Origin: Azolla caroliniana
Taxonomy: Eukaryota > Polypodiophyta
Direction of reading: 5' to 3'
Assembly: GCA_043228905.1 (NCBI GenBank)
Contig: JBHGNT010000005.1
Location: 7,192,001-7,256,000, forward strand
Length of the DNA stretch: 64,000 nucleotides
Part shown: in pieces, positions 13,101 through 25,141 of the stretch
Layout of the letters: each line of letters begins with the position of its first letter
Position numbering within the stretch: position 1 is the stretch's first letter
Notes under the pieces: generated by a model
Databases searched by the model: none
The model's input: the letters and a program-made list of their open reading frames with translations, nothing else
Told to the model about the DNA's origin: nothing
Position numbers and translations under genes: made by a program

Positions 13101-16100
13101 CTCATCTGAGCATGAGGAAAGTGGAACTGATATTATCAAATTGGATAACAAAAGAATATGGGCATCTCTAGGTAGAAAGATGGTCCACGGTAACGGACAT
13201 TTTTTACACACATTGGAGGATGAATTCATCATCGGCCCTCTGATATGGATATACATCTATCTCATGTGCTCTGTAGTGTGATGGGCGAATATAGATCCAC
13301 ACCTCTGGAAGAAGGAATCTGCTAATTGTATCATCAGGGCTGCTCATCATGTGACAAGGTTTTTGCCGCTGTACTTTATTCATGAAATAAGAGGGAGATA
13401 TCATTGCATCTGACCTAGGTTTTGCCCCACTACACAAGATAATGGAATATGAAGACCAACAATACTTGAGATTGTTCTTGCTAGAACTCAAGAGTTAAGG
13501 ACATCTATACAACCACACAAACTTATCAACAAAGAACAGTCACAAAATTCTTTAACCTCATCATGTGACAAGTCAATCAAGCCCTACACAAGTGGCCCCT
13601 GAAGTTGGGTTACAATAGACTGGACTAGCAATTTGTGGCGCATGTAGGCCCCAACCTTGTGAACCACAAACTTGCCACCCTTGTCATTGATAGATAAACA
13701 TCATTATCTCCTGCCATCATAGGTGCTTCCTTTGCTTAGGAGATCTCTCCATTTTAGATTGGCCTATGCTAGAGACCTTTTGAAGATAAAAATTACAATC
13801 TATCTGACTTCATGTAAGTAACTGGATTCTTTAGTCACTTTCATTTTTATTTGCTTATTTACTTAGTTACAAAGACAAGACAACATTTGAAGGTGTAATC
13901 TCTTATTTGGTGTTATAGGTCACTTTGACCTCTTAAAAGACATCCATATATTGTTCTTTCTTCTCTACATCTCTTGAGTTCTTGTAAGAATAGTTACAAT
14001 CACCATTTGTCTTTGTATTCTATGATCTTGCATAGTCAGTCAAAATAATAAATCCATCTAGTGATGTGTAAAAAGAATGGCTTGTAGTGGGTCATCTTCC
14101 AACCAAGAGAAATGATGATATATTCATGCGGGCTTAATTTCTTTGGAATGTGGACCAGATTTGCCAATTTTAATAATGGCAAAGGGTATTGCGAATGAGA
14201 TATCCAAGGAGGCAATGGAATTTGGGAAAAATTTAATGCCAACTCAAACAGAAATAAACTGGGGCTTCACAGAGATCCAATGAAAATTGTAAGGCTCAAT
14301 TCTTTTCAGTTAGTGACATTGTTAGCCAGAGCTATATCGGAATACTACATAATCATTTCTCCTTTCTATTATAAAAGGTTATATAGTTTTCATTCAGATT
14401 TATTTCATTATATATTTAAGATAAACTGCTGTGTGCCTGATAAGAATTTGATGAAGTTGAAGTGGAAGAAGTGTCTTGTTAAGAAATTCTGAAGAAGGCC
14501 ATAATTTATAAATCAGATTGTGCCAACCTCAAATTGGATTCACCATGAATGAGACATTGCCCTTCCAACTATGTAGACTACTACGCTAATGAAAACATCC
14601 CCTCATTTTTGTCCTTTGGCTCTAGACTAGACCATAATGAAAATCTTTATCTAGTACTCTAATGATCTTACAACTATTTGTTTGGATTTCTATTTTATAC
14701 TCTATCATGATATAATATTGCTAGTTGCAATCATGGTTTGTTTCATAGGTGATTACATTTTTCACATGGAGGTTCTATAGAATAAGTCACACTTATCTTT
14801 CTTTCCTGTCTCTACTTTCACATGGTGTGTGACCAGTATGTGTATTCACGTGGAGATGATGATCTTAATCTATGGAGGATCACTTAAAAGTCTAACAGTC
14901 TGCACTTCTATATATCTTCTATTTCCTTGTCCCCCTAGCCCCATTTGATTGTTTTGTGAATTTATTTGTGATTCATAAGCTCATGCCTTTTCTTTAATAT
15001 TTTTGAAGCTTGTAATAGAGCTGATTCTAGACTAGTGAATTACTAGATCTGTTTCCCAAGGATAATTTTAATACTTTTCTTCTCTCTATGTCTTTGTATA
15101 TATATGCGTTTAATATGTATATACATAATTATGTAATTGTTCTTGACTGTACTTACCAGTGATCCTTGTGTTCTTCTAGTGCTGATAGTTCAGAGAGAAT
15201 GCCCTTGTAGCAAAGAGATGCCAGAACATCGAGGGAGTTGGTTATGCTTAATTTATGATTTTTTCTTTTTTTGGGCTAAGATATGCTGCTCAGATGTTGG
15301 GTAGCAAAACTTGGATAAGGCACTGCATATAGTTTATTTCTGATACTGACATGCTGTTTTAATAGTCTTTGTCTTATACCAACCATCCTATCTTTTTCTT
15401 GTGACCTTTGAATGAAAGTGACTTCGAAGTTTCATCTGTATATTCCAGGGAGTTGTTTATGTATAATCTATGGTTTGTCTTTTTTTGGGTTAAGATATCC
15501 TGCTCAGATGCTGGGTAGCAATACTTGATACAAGGCGCTGCATGTAGTTTATTGCTGATACTGATGTGCTGTTTTAATAATCATTTTGGCTTATATCAAC
15601 CATCCTACCTTTTTCCGGTGACCTTTTAATGAAGGTGACTTGGAATGTCATATGAGACATGCAACAGGTTCATCCGTATATTCCAGTTTCATGGTAGATA
15701 GATATGGCCTTCGTATCTAGATTTGTTGACGGGCATCTTGAAAAATCTTTAACCCACTGAACAAAGGCCTTAAGTGAATAATATAGTGGATCTCAATGCA
15801 CAGGCAAAAGCCAGATTTTGTGTTTTGAGAATGCTAGCCTGGTAAGTTCATATCTGGCATTGGCATCAAAGTCTTTTCTGTTGATTCGCCCTCTAGTCAA
15901 AATAAAACAAGGGAAGTCCCTTTAATGACTTCTGTGATCCTTTTTTAACAGGCAGTATTCTTTCCTTGATTCGATATGGATGCATATTAAACAATATCCT
16001 CATAGAAAATAATATTACTTTCTTTATATGATGGTTGGAGGAGGCTAGAAACCAGATTTTCAAAGGAGAGCATTGTTAATGCGCATTACTGCAACGAAAG

Positions 16101-17742
16101 TAGTTTAGCTTTTCTTTTCCTTTCGCTTTTCCTTTCGCTTTTCCTTTTATATTTTGTTTCTCCTTTTCAAGACTAGGGATCTTGAGTTACAAATGGAGAA
16201 TTGTGACTTCAGTCAGATTGATTATATAAACTTGACCAATGAAGATGAGTATTTTCTGGCTGAATAGTCTTTTTCTCCCTTATTATTTTTGTTTGTTTCG
16301 TTTTATAAGGGGAAGAAATGAATCTTTTGTTCTTGCGTGGGATTAACTCCAATGTACTTATCTTCTTCCTCTCTCTAGTGTTTTCCTTTTCTTCCCTTTT
16401 AATACGTTAATATTTTGAGAATCCACGCTATACATTTTATGAAGGTCTTTATTACAAGTGGGCAAGACTAGGATGCCAGTGAGGAGAACAGTGAATGCTC
16501 TGTATAGCAGCAATTATAATATAAGAGGCGATAAGAGCCGCCAGCGGGTGAAGCTTACATCCTTTGATAAACTCATGCAAGTTACATGTGGTTCTATAAA
16601 AAATGTCCGGATGTGCAGTGAACCCGGTGCTAAGAGCAAACTGGCTGGAAAAAGCTCAATAACTGCACCAGATGCTGCGTAAGTTGATATATAAGTAGCA
16701 CAGTAGAAGAAGAAGAACATCACCATTTATATCTATTCATGGATGGTGGTGCTCATCTTCTTATTAAAAATCTTCTACTAATACACCATAGGCGGCCATA
16801 TTGTGTGCATCACTTATCTTTGCCTTTTTATTATTTTTCGCAGTGAGGTTCAATTGAAGAGCCCAAATTGGCTATATGGCCAAAGTAAGCACGAAGAACC
16901 ACCTTGGAAACAAAAGCTCCTTGGAGCCAATGTTTTGCCAAATGTAAAAAAGAAATCCGAGTGTCGTCAAAGCAGGGACTTGAATCGGCTTCTTGCGTTA
17001 GACAACTTTTGTGAGATGGAGGTTTTTGAAAGGTCTCTGCTCCTCTAGGTTTTCTGTATAAGCCTTCTGAGTAATATCAATTGATCAATTAGGTATCATT
17101 TCAGTAAGCATTGGAAGTAGTTGATATATAATCAAGCAGTGAGGATCCCAATTCATGTTGAGCGGAAGAACTCATTAAATTTCTGACCATCGTGAATCTA
17201 TTGTAGTTTGTGAATTTTTGAATCTATTGCAGTAGTGCTTGAATTTGTTTTGCATTATTGTTTCACCCAAGTTTTATAAATATGACTTTGTTTTTTCTTA
17301 TAGGTACTTTAAGTGGGCTTCAACTGAAGATGATGGTTGGTATGGCAGCAGTCTTCTTCCAGGATCCGTAGATGATAGTGAAGCAAATCGGCATTATGCT
17401 CAATTTTTTGAGGTACTTAATAAATCGACCTGGAAATTTTAATTTCTGATTTCTTTCTTTATCTTTTGATGATTGGCATTTATTTAAAACTTCCAGACGA
17501 CGACTTTAGATCCATTTAGCTCAGCTCCCGATGAGTGTGAGGATTGTGAATATTTTTGTCCGGATAAGATTCGTGATACAGAGGATGAGAGTGTATTGAA
17601 AGAGATGGAAGCTGCGATGAATGAGTACCATGCAATTGCAAAAGACTTTGGGAGTGTTGTAAGAGAGTTTGATGAGGAAGCCAGTGACTTGACTGAATTG
17701 ATACTCGGCCAAAATGAGCTCCAGCAATTCTTATTATCATGA
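1127..17742 (+). CDS. SAC: SAC-domain polyphosphoinositide phosphatase (FIG4-like, plant SAC1-5 group)
   Basis: Sixteen exons join in frame: 1127-1243, 1451-1655, 1954-2119, 5360-5582, 7159-7235, 7316-7503, 7588-7685, 7812-7945, 8020-8154, 9102-9516, 9623-9744, 9822-9935, 16445-16678, 16844-17032, 17304-17412, 17497-17742. This gives 923 residues, normal for this plant subfamily. The SAC domain covers roughly residues 60-640. It includes [39 protein letters not shown] and the catalytic C-x5-R motif in [12 protein letters not shown] (Cys519, Arg525). The family removes phosphates from phosphoinositides, typically PI(3,5)P2, on vacuolar or endosomal membranes. All splice sites are GT/AG. Introns 3 (3.2 kb) and 12 (6.5 kb) are swollen by transposon debris. 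The join from exon 12 to exon 13 (acceptor AAG at 16442-16444) is the weakest call, because the C-terminal third is poorly conserved. Extra small exons inside intron 12 cannot be excluded. Confidence 0.9.
2239..2335. repeat. Interspersed repeat copy in SAC intron 3
   Basis: The stretch has an order of short blocks (AAGAGGCCAGAATGG, ACAAGAG, TTACATCTTA, TTTGAGA, AACAAATAAA-like) that recurs at about 3478-3570 and, more diverged, at about 5207-5310 in the same intron. Partial copies occur near 10690-10790 and 32900-32990. The copies differ too much for recent duplication, and no coding capacity is seen. It is probably a non-autonomous element or old LTR fragment of unknown class. Confidence 0.45.
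2402..2460. repeat. Near-perfect 19-bp inverted repeat (hairpin) in SAC intron 3
   Basis: Arms at 2402-2420 and 2442-2460 are reverse complements with a single mismatch, separated by a 21-nt spacer. The flanks (T-rich on the right, A-rich on the left) extend pairing weakly. The compact stem-loop lies within a transcribed intron. It could be a small MITE remnant or a chance palindrome. The spacer is short compared with most plant miRNA precursors. Confidence 0.6.
3900..4470 (-). mobile_element. RTE-like LINE reverse transcriptase fragment in SAC intron 3
   Basis: Minus-strand reading near 4360-4200 gives [14 protein letters not shown], then [19 protein letters not shown]. This corresponds to the region around the catalytic YADD box of plant RTE-type LINEs, here degraded to YADN. 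Several stops and frameshifts are present. It lies antisense to the host gene. A further RTE-like piece lies in intron 12 and covers an earlier part of the same enzyme type. Boundaries are approximate. Confidence 0.6.
4501..4963 (-). mobile_element. Ty1/copia pol remnant (RNase H region) in SAC intron 3
   Basis: Two overlapping minus-strand open stretches (4963-4730 and 4767-4501) translate to segments resembling the C-terminal part of plant copia polyproteins. The second contains [12 protein letters not shown] followed by [20 protein letters not shown], which matches the WLRxLLxDL ... CDNxSAIxLAxNPVFHxRTKHI pattern of copia RNase H. The frame is broken between them. No LTRs were recognised. 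It is old and non-functional. Confidence 0.65.
10235..10425 (+). repeat. 73-bp tandem repeat, about 2.6 copies, SAC intron 12
   Basis: Units begin at about 10235, 10308 and 10381, each with AGATGG(G/A)TATCTCAAGG near its start. The first two units are almost identical and the third stops after about 40 bp. The near-identity implies a fairly recent duplication. No coding signal. Confidence 0.9.
10800..11480 (-). mobile_element. RTE-like LINE reverse transcriptase fragment in SAC intron 12
   Basis: The minus-strand open stretch 11467-11090 includes [20 protein letters not shown], then [20 protein letters not shown], typical of the N-terminal part of plant RTE-type reverse transcriptases (WTxxxIVPIxKSGDPxxPSNYRTIMxGH). 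Further downstream in another frame are [12 protein letters not shown] and related residues. Frameshifts show it is dead. A run of 18 G at 11402-11419, preceded by a GT repeat, interrupts the region. Confidence 0.7.
11391..11419 (+). repeat. GT microsatellite followed by an 18-base G run
   Basis: A (GT)n stretch runs directly into an uninterrupted run of 18 G (11402-11419). The exact length may be affected by sequencing error. On the transcribed strand of the SAC gene this is a G-quadruplex-capable tract inside an intron. Confidence 0.9.
12010..12335 (+). repeat. 110-bp tandem repeat, three copies, SAC intron 12
   Basis: Units start at about 12010, 12120 and 12230. Each begins GCCATT-TGACA(A/G)ACCATTATG-like and contains CAAGG(C/T)TAGAAAGTGT and TTCTGTTA blocks. 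Divergence between copies is moderate. No function evident. Confidence 0.85.
12336..15230. other. SAC intron 12 interior, no recognisable element
   Basis: Only short open stretches without family resemblance were found. The AT-rich sequence with scattered simple runs is probably old transposon debris. No SAC-like exon was recognised here. Confidence 0.4.
15231..15690 (+). repeat. About 220-bp tandem duplication, two copies, SAC intron 12
   Basis: Copy 1 runs about 15231-15448 and copy 2 about 15449-15690. Shared blocks in order are GGAGTTG, TTTTTTTGGG(C/T)TAAGATAT, CTGCTCAGATG, TGATACTGA, AACCATCCTA and GTATATTCCAG. The copies differ by scattered substitutions and small indels. The end of each unit looks like a splice acceptor (TATATTCCAG), but no SAC-like coding follows. 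Confidence 0.8.
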
Positions 17743-17794
17743 TGAAAATACTTCGAACATGTTTTCTCAATCGATCTCTTGTTTGAAATATATT

Positions 17795-17937
17795 GTCATC
17801 ATGGTCTAGATTCCATCTAAACCCTAACCCTAAGCCCTTATCCTAAATCCTGTTATAATGTCAATTTTGTCATCATGGTCTAGATTTCATCTAAACCCTA
17901 ACCCTAAACCCTTATCCTATATCCTGTTATAATGTCA
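17795..17937 (+). repeat. 74-bp tandem duplication with telomere-like motif in the SAC 3' UTR
   Basis: Two near-identical units start at 17795 and 17869. Each carries CTAAACCCTAACCCTAA, resembling the plant telomere repeat, plus TAATGTCAA near its end. They begin about 50 nt after the SAC stop codon and so probably lie in the 3' UTR. The telomere-like block may be a relic of a repair event or a telo-box. Confidence 0.85.
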
Positions 17938-20005
17938 AAGATATGATTGATCGGTCGATCATCTTCCATCCTGTACCATTTGTATGCAAATTTTAGTGTG
18001 GTCAATAATGGATACCATTGAGCTTATGCAGCATGTGAACTTTGTAACATTTGTTCCTGTATATGCATAATGAACCCTTGGTTCTTCTTCCATTCAAAGA
18101 ATCACAACCATTTGTAATATTCTATTAGCTTTTGAAAGAGAAACTGTATGTAAGAAGATTTTTGTTTTTCCTGACTCTTCTTTCACCTTTCATCAAATTT
18201 TTATGATTTGTATCATTATATTGGCTTTGAGGAAAACCCAAGTAAAACCTTATTTTTATTAAGCTGTGGTTCAAATCCCATGAATTAATTTACTGGAGGA
18301 ACAGAAAATAGAGAATGTGATGAATAAAGAATCATCAGAAGTATATCAAACTACGATGCTGAAATCAGTTTACTGTGGTATGAAACGTTCAAAATTTTGC
18401 ATTTAAAGGTTAATCGTGAGTTGAAATCTGTTCTTTCTTTCCTCTTCTTTGGCCTGTTCTCACATGCTGGGGGTTATATATCAGCTGGATATTATAAATC
18501 CTAATGGTGTTTTTTTTTTTTGCATTTCCTGGTTTATTGGGAGCTTACTACAAATTCATTCTCATAAATCCTTGGATCTAAATTTTGCATTTGAAGGTCT
18601 ATTGCGAGTTTATTTATTTATTCCTATGTCTCTGACCCATTCTCACATGTTATATACCGGATATTTTAAAAACCATCCATGGACCGATATCTGCTTTTTT
18701 TCTTTTATGTATCTCTTCAAGATGAGGGGAACAAACTGATGGATCTACAAGAATTTCTAGGATTTTGACCATGTCAATTTAGAAAAGTCTATTGAAGATG
18801 GATCAAAGTCGTTTCACCCTGAATTGATTCAAACATGAATCAATTAGTCAAATCACACTCAAGGTGAAGCATATCATTGATGACCCTTAAGAATGGGGAT
18901 GAATTCATACCCTTGATCACTCTAAGAAATATCTCCAACCTCATTCCTCATATCTTCCAAGCAACATGAATCAGACCAAGAATATGTATATATCCACAAT
19001 TGTGCAATCTCATTCTCAACTGCGAAGTGATAACTACATAGGCTTATCATGACACAGTAAAATCGGTTATTTAGCAAATCAATCAGAAATCTGTGGAATT
19101 GAGGAGTATATTCCCAACCCAGTCTACTCATCACATTGACATACAAGTAGCTCCTTCATTCAATTATGTTAGATCCTTTCAGCCCAATCTGAAAGAATGC
19201 AATGTTTTTATGCATATTACTTTAAGATGTCACGTGACAGCACAAAGGTGATAATATTGTATCTTTTCCTTTAGCCCTTCTATGTTTTCTTTACTCAATT
19301 CCTGCCCATTCCTATTAATGGTCTTGGGTGGATAATCACTCTTTATGAAATGTCATTTAGTGGTGAACCCTCGTGCAGAGTGGATATATCTTGTAAAGTG
19401 AGTGACTAAAACTTGAAAGTATAAATAATCTTCAGTATGCTTTGAGTTAATTTTCTACATAATTCCTTGGAGAGTTTGACACCAAAATTTGAACAAGAAT
19501 ATTAGCACATGCTAGAGGGCAACAAAATTTGAGGTAAAAAGTGGGTAATGAAAATCTAAACAATCATCAATCAACAACAGGGAAAATGAAGCATGTTCTG
19601 TCCCATCATTGTGCAATCTGAACTGCCAATTCAAATAATACCAGTGGCAAATCATCCACTGCACATATTCATTGTGTCATTTACATCCATAATGGTAAAT
19701 GTTATCAGGCTTGTAAGCCACTGACCAACTTGTTGTATCTGAAAAGTATCTCAGCTATTTTTACTCGCACTTCAAAATTATATACACTGATTCAAAAGAA
19801 AAGATTTAAATTGTAGTCATCAGCTAATAACACATCCAGGTTAAATGCGAGGACTATCTGCAATAAATCACAACATGTCAATAGGCACGAAAGCTTGGCG
19901 ACCATTTTTATTCGTATGAATGAGTTGAGCATAAAACAAGTCCCAAACTCCCGAAATGGAAGCTTCTAACTTCATGTAAGGCAGGAGAACTCACACACGC
20001 ATTCA
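17938..20005. other. Intergenic region between convergent SAC and U-box genes
   Basis: The space between the 3' ends of two convergent genes. It holds a diverged direct duplication (about 18385-18480 versus 18578-18665, both with AAATTTTGCATTT and TTCTCACATG blocks). AATAAA-like signals suitable for polyadenylation occur on both strands. No gene was recognised. Confidence 0.5.
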
Positions 20006-23000
20006 TCAGAAGTAGGTTGATTGTGGATGTAGTATATTAAGATGAGATAGTATTCTGGCTGCGAGAGGTCTAATCAAATTTGCACCGTCTTGCGTTAGTG
20101 AGACAAGAAGCATTTGAGCCATGCTCCCAAATTCCTTCCTGTATTCTTCTTTCCTAAAAATCTTCTCCAAGATCAACAAAGCTTTCTCTTGCACTTCAAC
20201 ACTTTCCGAATTAAGCTTCCTAATTATAGGTTTCACACCACCATATTGAACAATGAAATCTGACCCCTTCTCCCAGAATTCGTCACTTACAAAAGTAAGC
20301 AATGCACTTAGAACAGCCTCATCTTTTTCATCTTCCTTATCATCCAAAGCTTTTATAAGTGGAGGCAATGCACCTGCTTCCAATAAGCAAAACGTTTCCT
20401 GTATAGAACAGACTCCTCCATGGAGAATGCACCCAGATTGACGAGGATCACCTGAGAAACAACACCACCCGCCCGACTTCTTCATTGGTTTGCTTAGATT
20501 TCGAGTATTTTCTGAAAGCTGTTGCAATGACATGGCTGCCCTACTCTTAACCAAAGTTGTTCCAGACTTGAGGAGGCTTACCAATAAAGGAACAATACCC
20601 TGTTTTGCAGTATATTCTTGAAGCCGTATGTCTGTCGAGAGCGTGAAACGTACAAGTGTCCACATGGCATTCTCAACCAACGGAACACTTGATGCCCCCT
20701 GTCTTCGAGAGACAAATGCATCAAGAATGGACACAATGGAAGTGAGTATTCCTTTTTCAAGCATCCTGTCTGTCACTTGCTTGTTATATAAAGGAAGATT
20801 CCCTAGTATGCCCATGGCTGCTGTTTTCTCTTCATCGAGCAACTCAGATGAGAAAATGTTGACAATAGTGCTGTAAAAATGAGGCGTCATTTCCTCAGCT
20901 AAAGTGTCTGCCCCTCCATCTTTTGTCAAGAAGCATAAGAGCTTTAATGTATATAGACGTACCTTGGTGTCCTCTGAATCCATGAAATTCATAAGCAACT
21001 GAATGCTTCCACTGCCTCTTAAAGTCTCTCTTAGACTCACTGAAGTGGTATGACTACAGATGTAACTCAAGGCTTTGAGGATATGGCCTTGTATACTGGT
21101 TCCTGTTATATTTATAAGAGAAATGAGCTTTAGGATAGTTTCATCAATATCCCTCTGGTTACCCCATAAATCCTTGATATTCATTGGTTGACTTGCCATT
21201 GATAAATTTGCGATTATGGCTGCCGCATGCTCTCTCATAGTAGATCCTATAGATTTCACTGTGAAAAGGATATCCAACAAGGGTTCCATTACTCCAGCTT
21301 TAATCATCAGATCTCTATTTTGTTCTAAAACGGAAAGGTTTTGCAAGGCTCCTAATGCTGCAACCTTGCATTCCATGTTCCCTGATGAGATCATTTTGAC
21401 TAGGGGACCTAGAACCCCCTCTTGAACCAAAAACGTTCGGCTCTGATTTGACAATTGCATTTCAGACAACTTATTTGCCATCAGGACCTGAGTTTCAAGT
21501 GATCCTGTTGCAACAAACAATGAAATATTGGCCACATGAGCTTCTCGTCTCCAAATTGCTAAGGCTTGATCATTAAATATCTTATATACTTTATTTACTA
21601 ATCAAGCCTGACTCCAAAATGCTAAGGCTTCATTAATAAATTTAGTATACAAGATATATGAAGATCACTACCTTGTACGAAGAATATGGATGACCTGTCT
21701 ATCCTGTTCTATCAAGCAAAATTCTTTACTTTTAAGTCATGATAAAGATTATAATTAGAAATTCACAGGATTATGTGGACCGATAATCATCCTCTGGAAT
21801 CCAGATATAGTTATGGATCCAAAGCACTGTGCTACAGCTTCCTCCAAACAGTGCTTAAGAAGAACCTCACCATGGAAAAAGGTCCCCAGACATATAGTTA
21901 AGAGGTAAAAGGGAAATAATAAGGAGAAGTATGTGTGCATGTTGAACCTCTCTTGATGGATAAACAATCATGTGAAGAAGGCATTCAGATTGATCCACAG
22001 GCATCATCCAACCCCAGATAAGGCCATGTGCTATCTAGGAAGTATTGTACTACACTTCCTTATAAGAGATAGATAATGAGAACCATTCAGCTATATGTAT
22101 AAACCAAAAGAGCCTGGTACGTGCCATGGCAGTGCATTAACAATCATACAAAGAATGGTCCTAAGATGAATAGAAAGGTAGAAAGGCATCATCAAACAAA
22201 CAATGTGTAGAGCTACTTCTAATATATGCATAATGAGATCAAGAAAATAAGAGAAAGAAAAAGAGCAACCTCTATCACGGGATTGCAGAATGAGAGCAAC
22301 AAAAACCTCTAGTGTAATATCAGACAGAGAGAGAGAGAGAGAGAAACCTTTCTCAAGAGATTGAATGAGTGGTTTGAAATAATTGACTTCTGCCATGAGA
22401 ATAACATTGATGTCACTCTTTGAAAATAGCTCCAAAAGCTCCACTCCATCAGCAGCAGAATGTGGATTTTCTGAATTGGCTATGGTAACCAGCAACAAAA
22501 TACATCCCTGCGATTTAGCAATCTGATGGCATAACCTTTCTTCTTTTGCAAGTTCCAAGAGTAAAGCAACTGCTTGTCTTGACTCGCCTGCATCTCGAGC
22601 TAGGGAGTGCACAATACATTCTATTGCTCCCGCATCACACACTTTTTGCTGAAAATGAGTAATAGCATCAGACATGCACCAAAAAATATAAGATATTTTA
22701 GGCATTTTTTATACTTTTTCAATGTGAGGCCAACTTCCCTTCATGTTTCTATAAAGCGTTCAACATTATGAGTTTCTACAAGCAATGTTCTGTACCTAGA
22801 CATGCTCGACCTCATCTACAGAAGCGTATAATGTTTGGTCCTAATAGGTAAAGTGGGAATCACAGTAGCAAAATGTTCTTGGTTCACGTATGTCAAGCTT
22901 TAATTCAGACAATGCATGTGGCACATTCGTGGCTATAAAAGTTCTGTCTTTGTTCGACAATAGAAAATGTCTTAAGACTTCTAGTGGTTGTTTCTTCAAA

Positions 23001-25141
23001 GGAATGACAAGTGTTCTCCATGTGAACATTCAAACGTTTGATCATACAACACATTTCCATGCATAAAAGCACTTCTTGTGATTGAGGCACATGTACATGC
23101 AGTAAAAAGCATGTCCTATTTCATAAAGATGCTTGGCCAAGGGCATCATGTGATTCTGAGCTGTACACATCCTATACAATGCAGAAAGTGTACATTAGAC
23201 TATATTCCCACAAAATGCTTCCTTTTAACCGTACTGCATCATGCTTTGGTCACTTTTCACTGCACATGTCAAACGTTTGATTGTAGAATGTGTGCCACAA
23301 GTTCACACACACATAAAAAAAAATTCTTCTTTCATGAACAAGTGATAAACTGCAATGTGAGAATTTTAGTGAGAAAATTCCTTAACACTTCTTGTGATTG
23401 TCAACACAAAGGATGTCTATGCTCTCCCAGCACCAATGCCAAATATTCAATCATACAGTGCATATACATTTTAACATGAGTAAATAAATAAAAGATGTAC
23501 TTTTAATAAAGATGCTTGCTTTATGGTTCACCACCCCAAAATGGGTTCACAACACTAGTCCTAATGTAGGTTCTTCATATTGAGAAAAAATGCCTAAGAC
23601 TTCTTGTGGTTCAGATGATGACTGTGTTTTCCCTCCATGTCAAATGTTCGACCATACAATGCATGTAGCACATTCTATGATAATAAAGACATGTCTTCTC
23701 AATGATCATTGAAGGTCCTAATCCACAACGTTTGAAAAATATCTAAGATTTCTTGCAATTGTTGATTCGAAGGATGGGCAAATTCTCCATGTGATCATAT
23801 CAAATGTTGGACCATAGTTGCATGTAGCAAATTCACATGCATAAAGAATGTCTTCTCCCATGAAGATGCTCAGACAGGGCCCATGCACTCTAACACACAA
23901 AAATGCAAGCTTACAAATAAGAACATGTTTGTCCTTACCTTGTTTTCTGAATGATCTGCTACAAGCGAGTTCAAAGTTATGAGTGTTTTTCTCCGGAGGT
24001 CTCGTTTATTTGATTTAAGAAGGCCCACCAATACCGGAATCAGACCTTCAGCAGTAACCCAATATTTAGCCACGGGCCTCTCTTCGCACATGTCTTGGAT
24101 TTCAAGCAAAGCTTCAAGAATCTCTTTTTCATCCACAGATTTGAGACGTGAGGCTACTGCTGTTACCTTCATCATTGCATTACGCTCTTTCCATTCCTCT
24201 ATAGATTGCTTCAATAGCCTATTGGGCTTCATTGATAAGCTTTGAAGTTCTCTCTTTGTTACAGGACACACCGAATGACCTTCCTGAAACCACTTCTGTA
24301 TGGCTGACATCTCAAATGTGTATCCAGATTCAATTTCAACCGGTTCTTCCATCACATCTTGTGTTATAGGGCAATAAAAGGTTTGAAGGGGTGGTAGAAT
24401 GTGACCATTTAGCCAGCTCCTTTGGTCTTGGTAGTGTTTTTCTCTCTCTATTATGATACTCAATTCATCCGCAAAGCGAAGTAGAGAGAGGATTCGTCCA
24501 ATGCGAACAGCCTCAGTTTCTTGTTTATCAAGCTCTAAATTTTCTCTCTCTTTTCTTAACTCATTATATTCATGTCTTAAGGAACTCGGATCAGAAGAGA
24601 CCCCTGCCAATGTAGCAATCTTAAGGAGAAGTTCATTTGAATATTTGTTATCTGCTTGTTGATTCCTTGCATTAAGTTGAATCTCATCCATTAGATCTTC
24701 CTCAGCTGTTGACACCCTAATCTGCACTGATTGCAAATCGTTACAGAGAAGTTTAATCTTGTTCTTTAATTTTGGGCTAATCTCCATTCCATCTGATGAT
24801 GACGAAATGCGAAGAAGAGCTTGTCCCAAAGACCCAAGTATAGTTTGAATACATTTGGCATATGAAGGGCCATTGAGGAGCACATAGAATCTACTCTTAC
24901 TTGTACAAATGCTGATAAGCTGCTCAGCATTCTTTAACTCTGCTTCAAGAAGGGGTATTATGGTTTGCAAAGGGGCTGAACCCATTCTAGAACCTTCTTG
25001 GACCTCTTTGAGGACAGATGAGATTCTCTTAAAGAAGGAGGATAGCTGAAGAAAACATCCATGGCAAACAGGCACATGGTTCGATGCGTCTGAAATCTGA
25101 GAGAAATGCTCCAGAAGCTGTGTCAATGGCAGCGGAATCAT
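20006..25141 (-). CDS. PUB: U-box domain E3 ubiquitin ligase with armadillo repeats (PUB42/43/44-like)
   Basis: Three exons on the minus strand, 25141-23939, 22648-22348 and 21504-20006, join in frame to 1000 residues. The U-box lies at about residues 252-325 (TFYCPITQDVMEEPVEIESG, then KWFQEGHSVCPVTKRELQ); it recruits E2 enzymes. An N-terminal helical region precedes it. From about 335 to the end are armadillo-type repeats (for example GLIPVLVGLLKSNKRDLRRKTL and EGVLGPLVKMISSGNMECKVAALGAL). The C-terminal half carries the GGWCCFSGDP ... GGVCSIQETFCLLEAGALP block seen in this plant PUB subgroup. Members act in immunity, senescence and ABA responses; the specific target here is unknown. The exon 2 donor lies directly against a GA/CT microsatellite. 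The start is supported by the 5' acceptor one base upstream. Intron 1 (1.3 kb) has no coding signal. Confidence 0.93.
22649..23938 (-). other. Intron 1 of the U-box gene with diverged short repeats
   Basis: The 1290-bp intron contains several loosely similar segments on the plus strand (blocks like TCAAATGTT(C/G)GACCATA, GCATGTAGCA, TTCTTGTGATTG) at about 22950-23060, 23270-23420, 23590-23700 and 23740-23850. This suggests an ancient tandem expansion. No open reading frame of known family. Confidence 0.5.

Noticed and set aside
15178-15260. Possible extra SAC exon after TTCTAG at 15178
   Set aside because: An open frame exists for some distance, but it runs into a T-rich stretch and a tandem duplication and has no resemblance to SAC C-termini.
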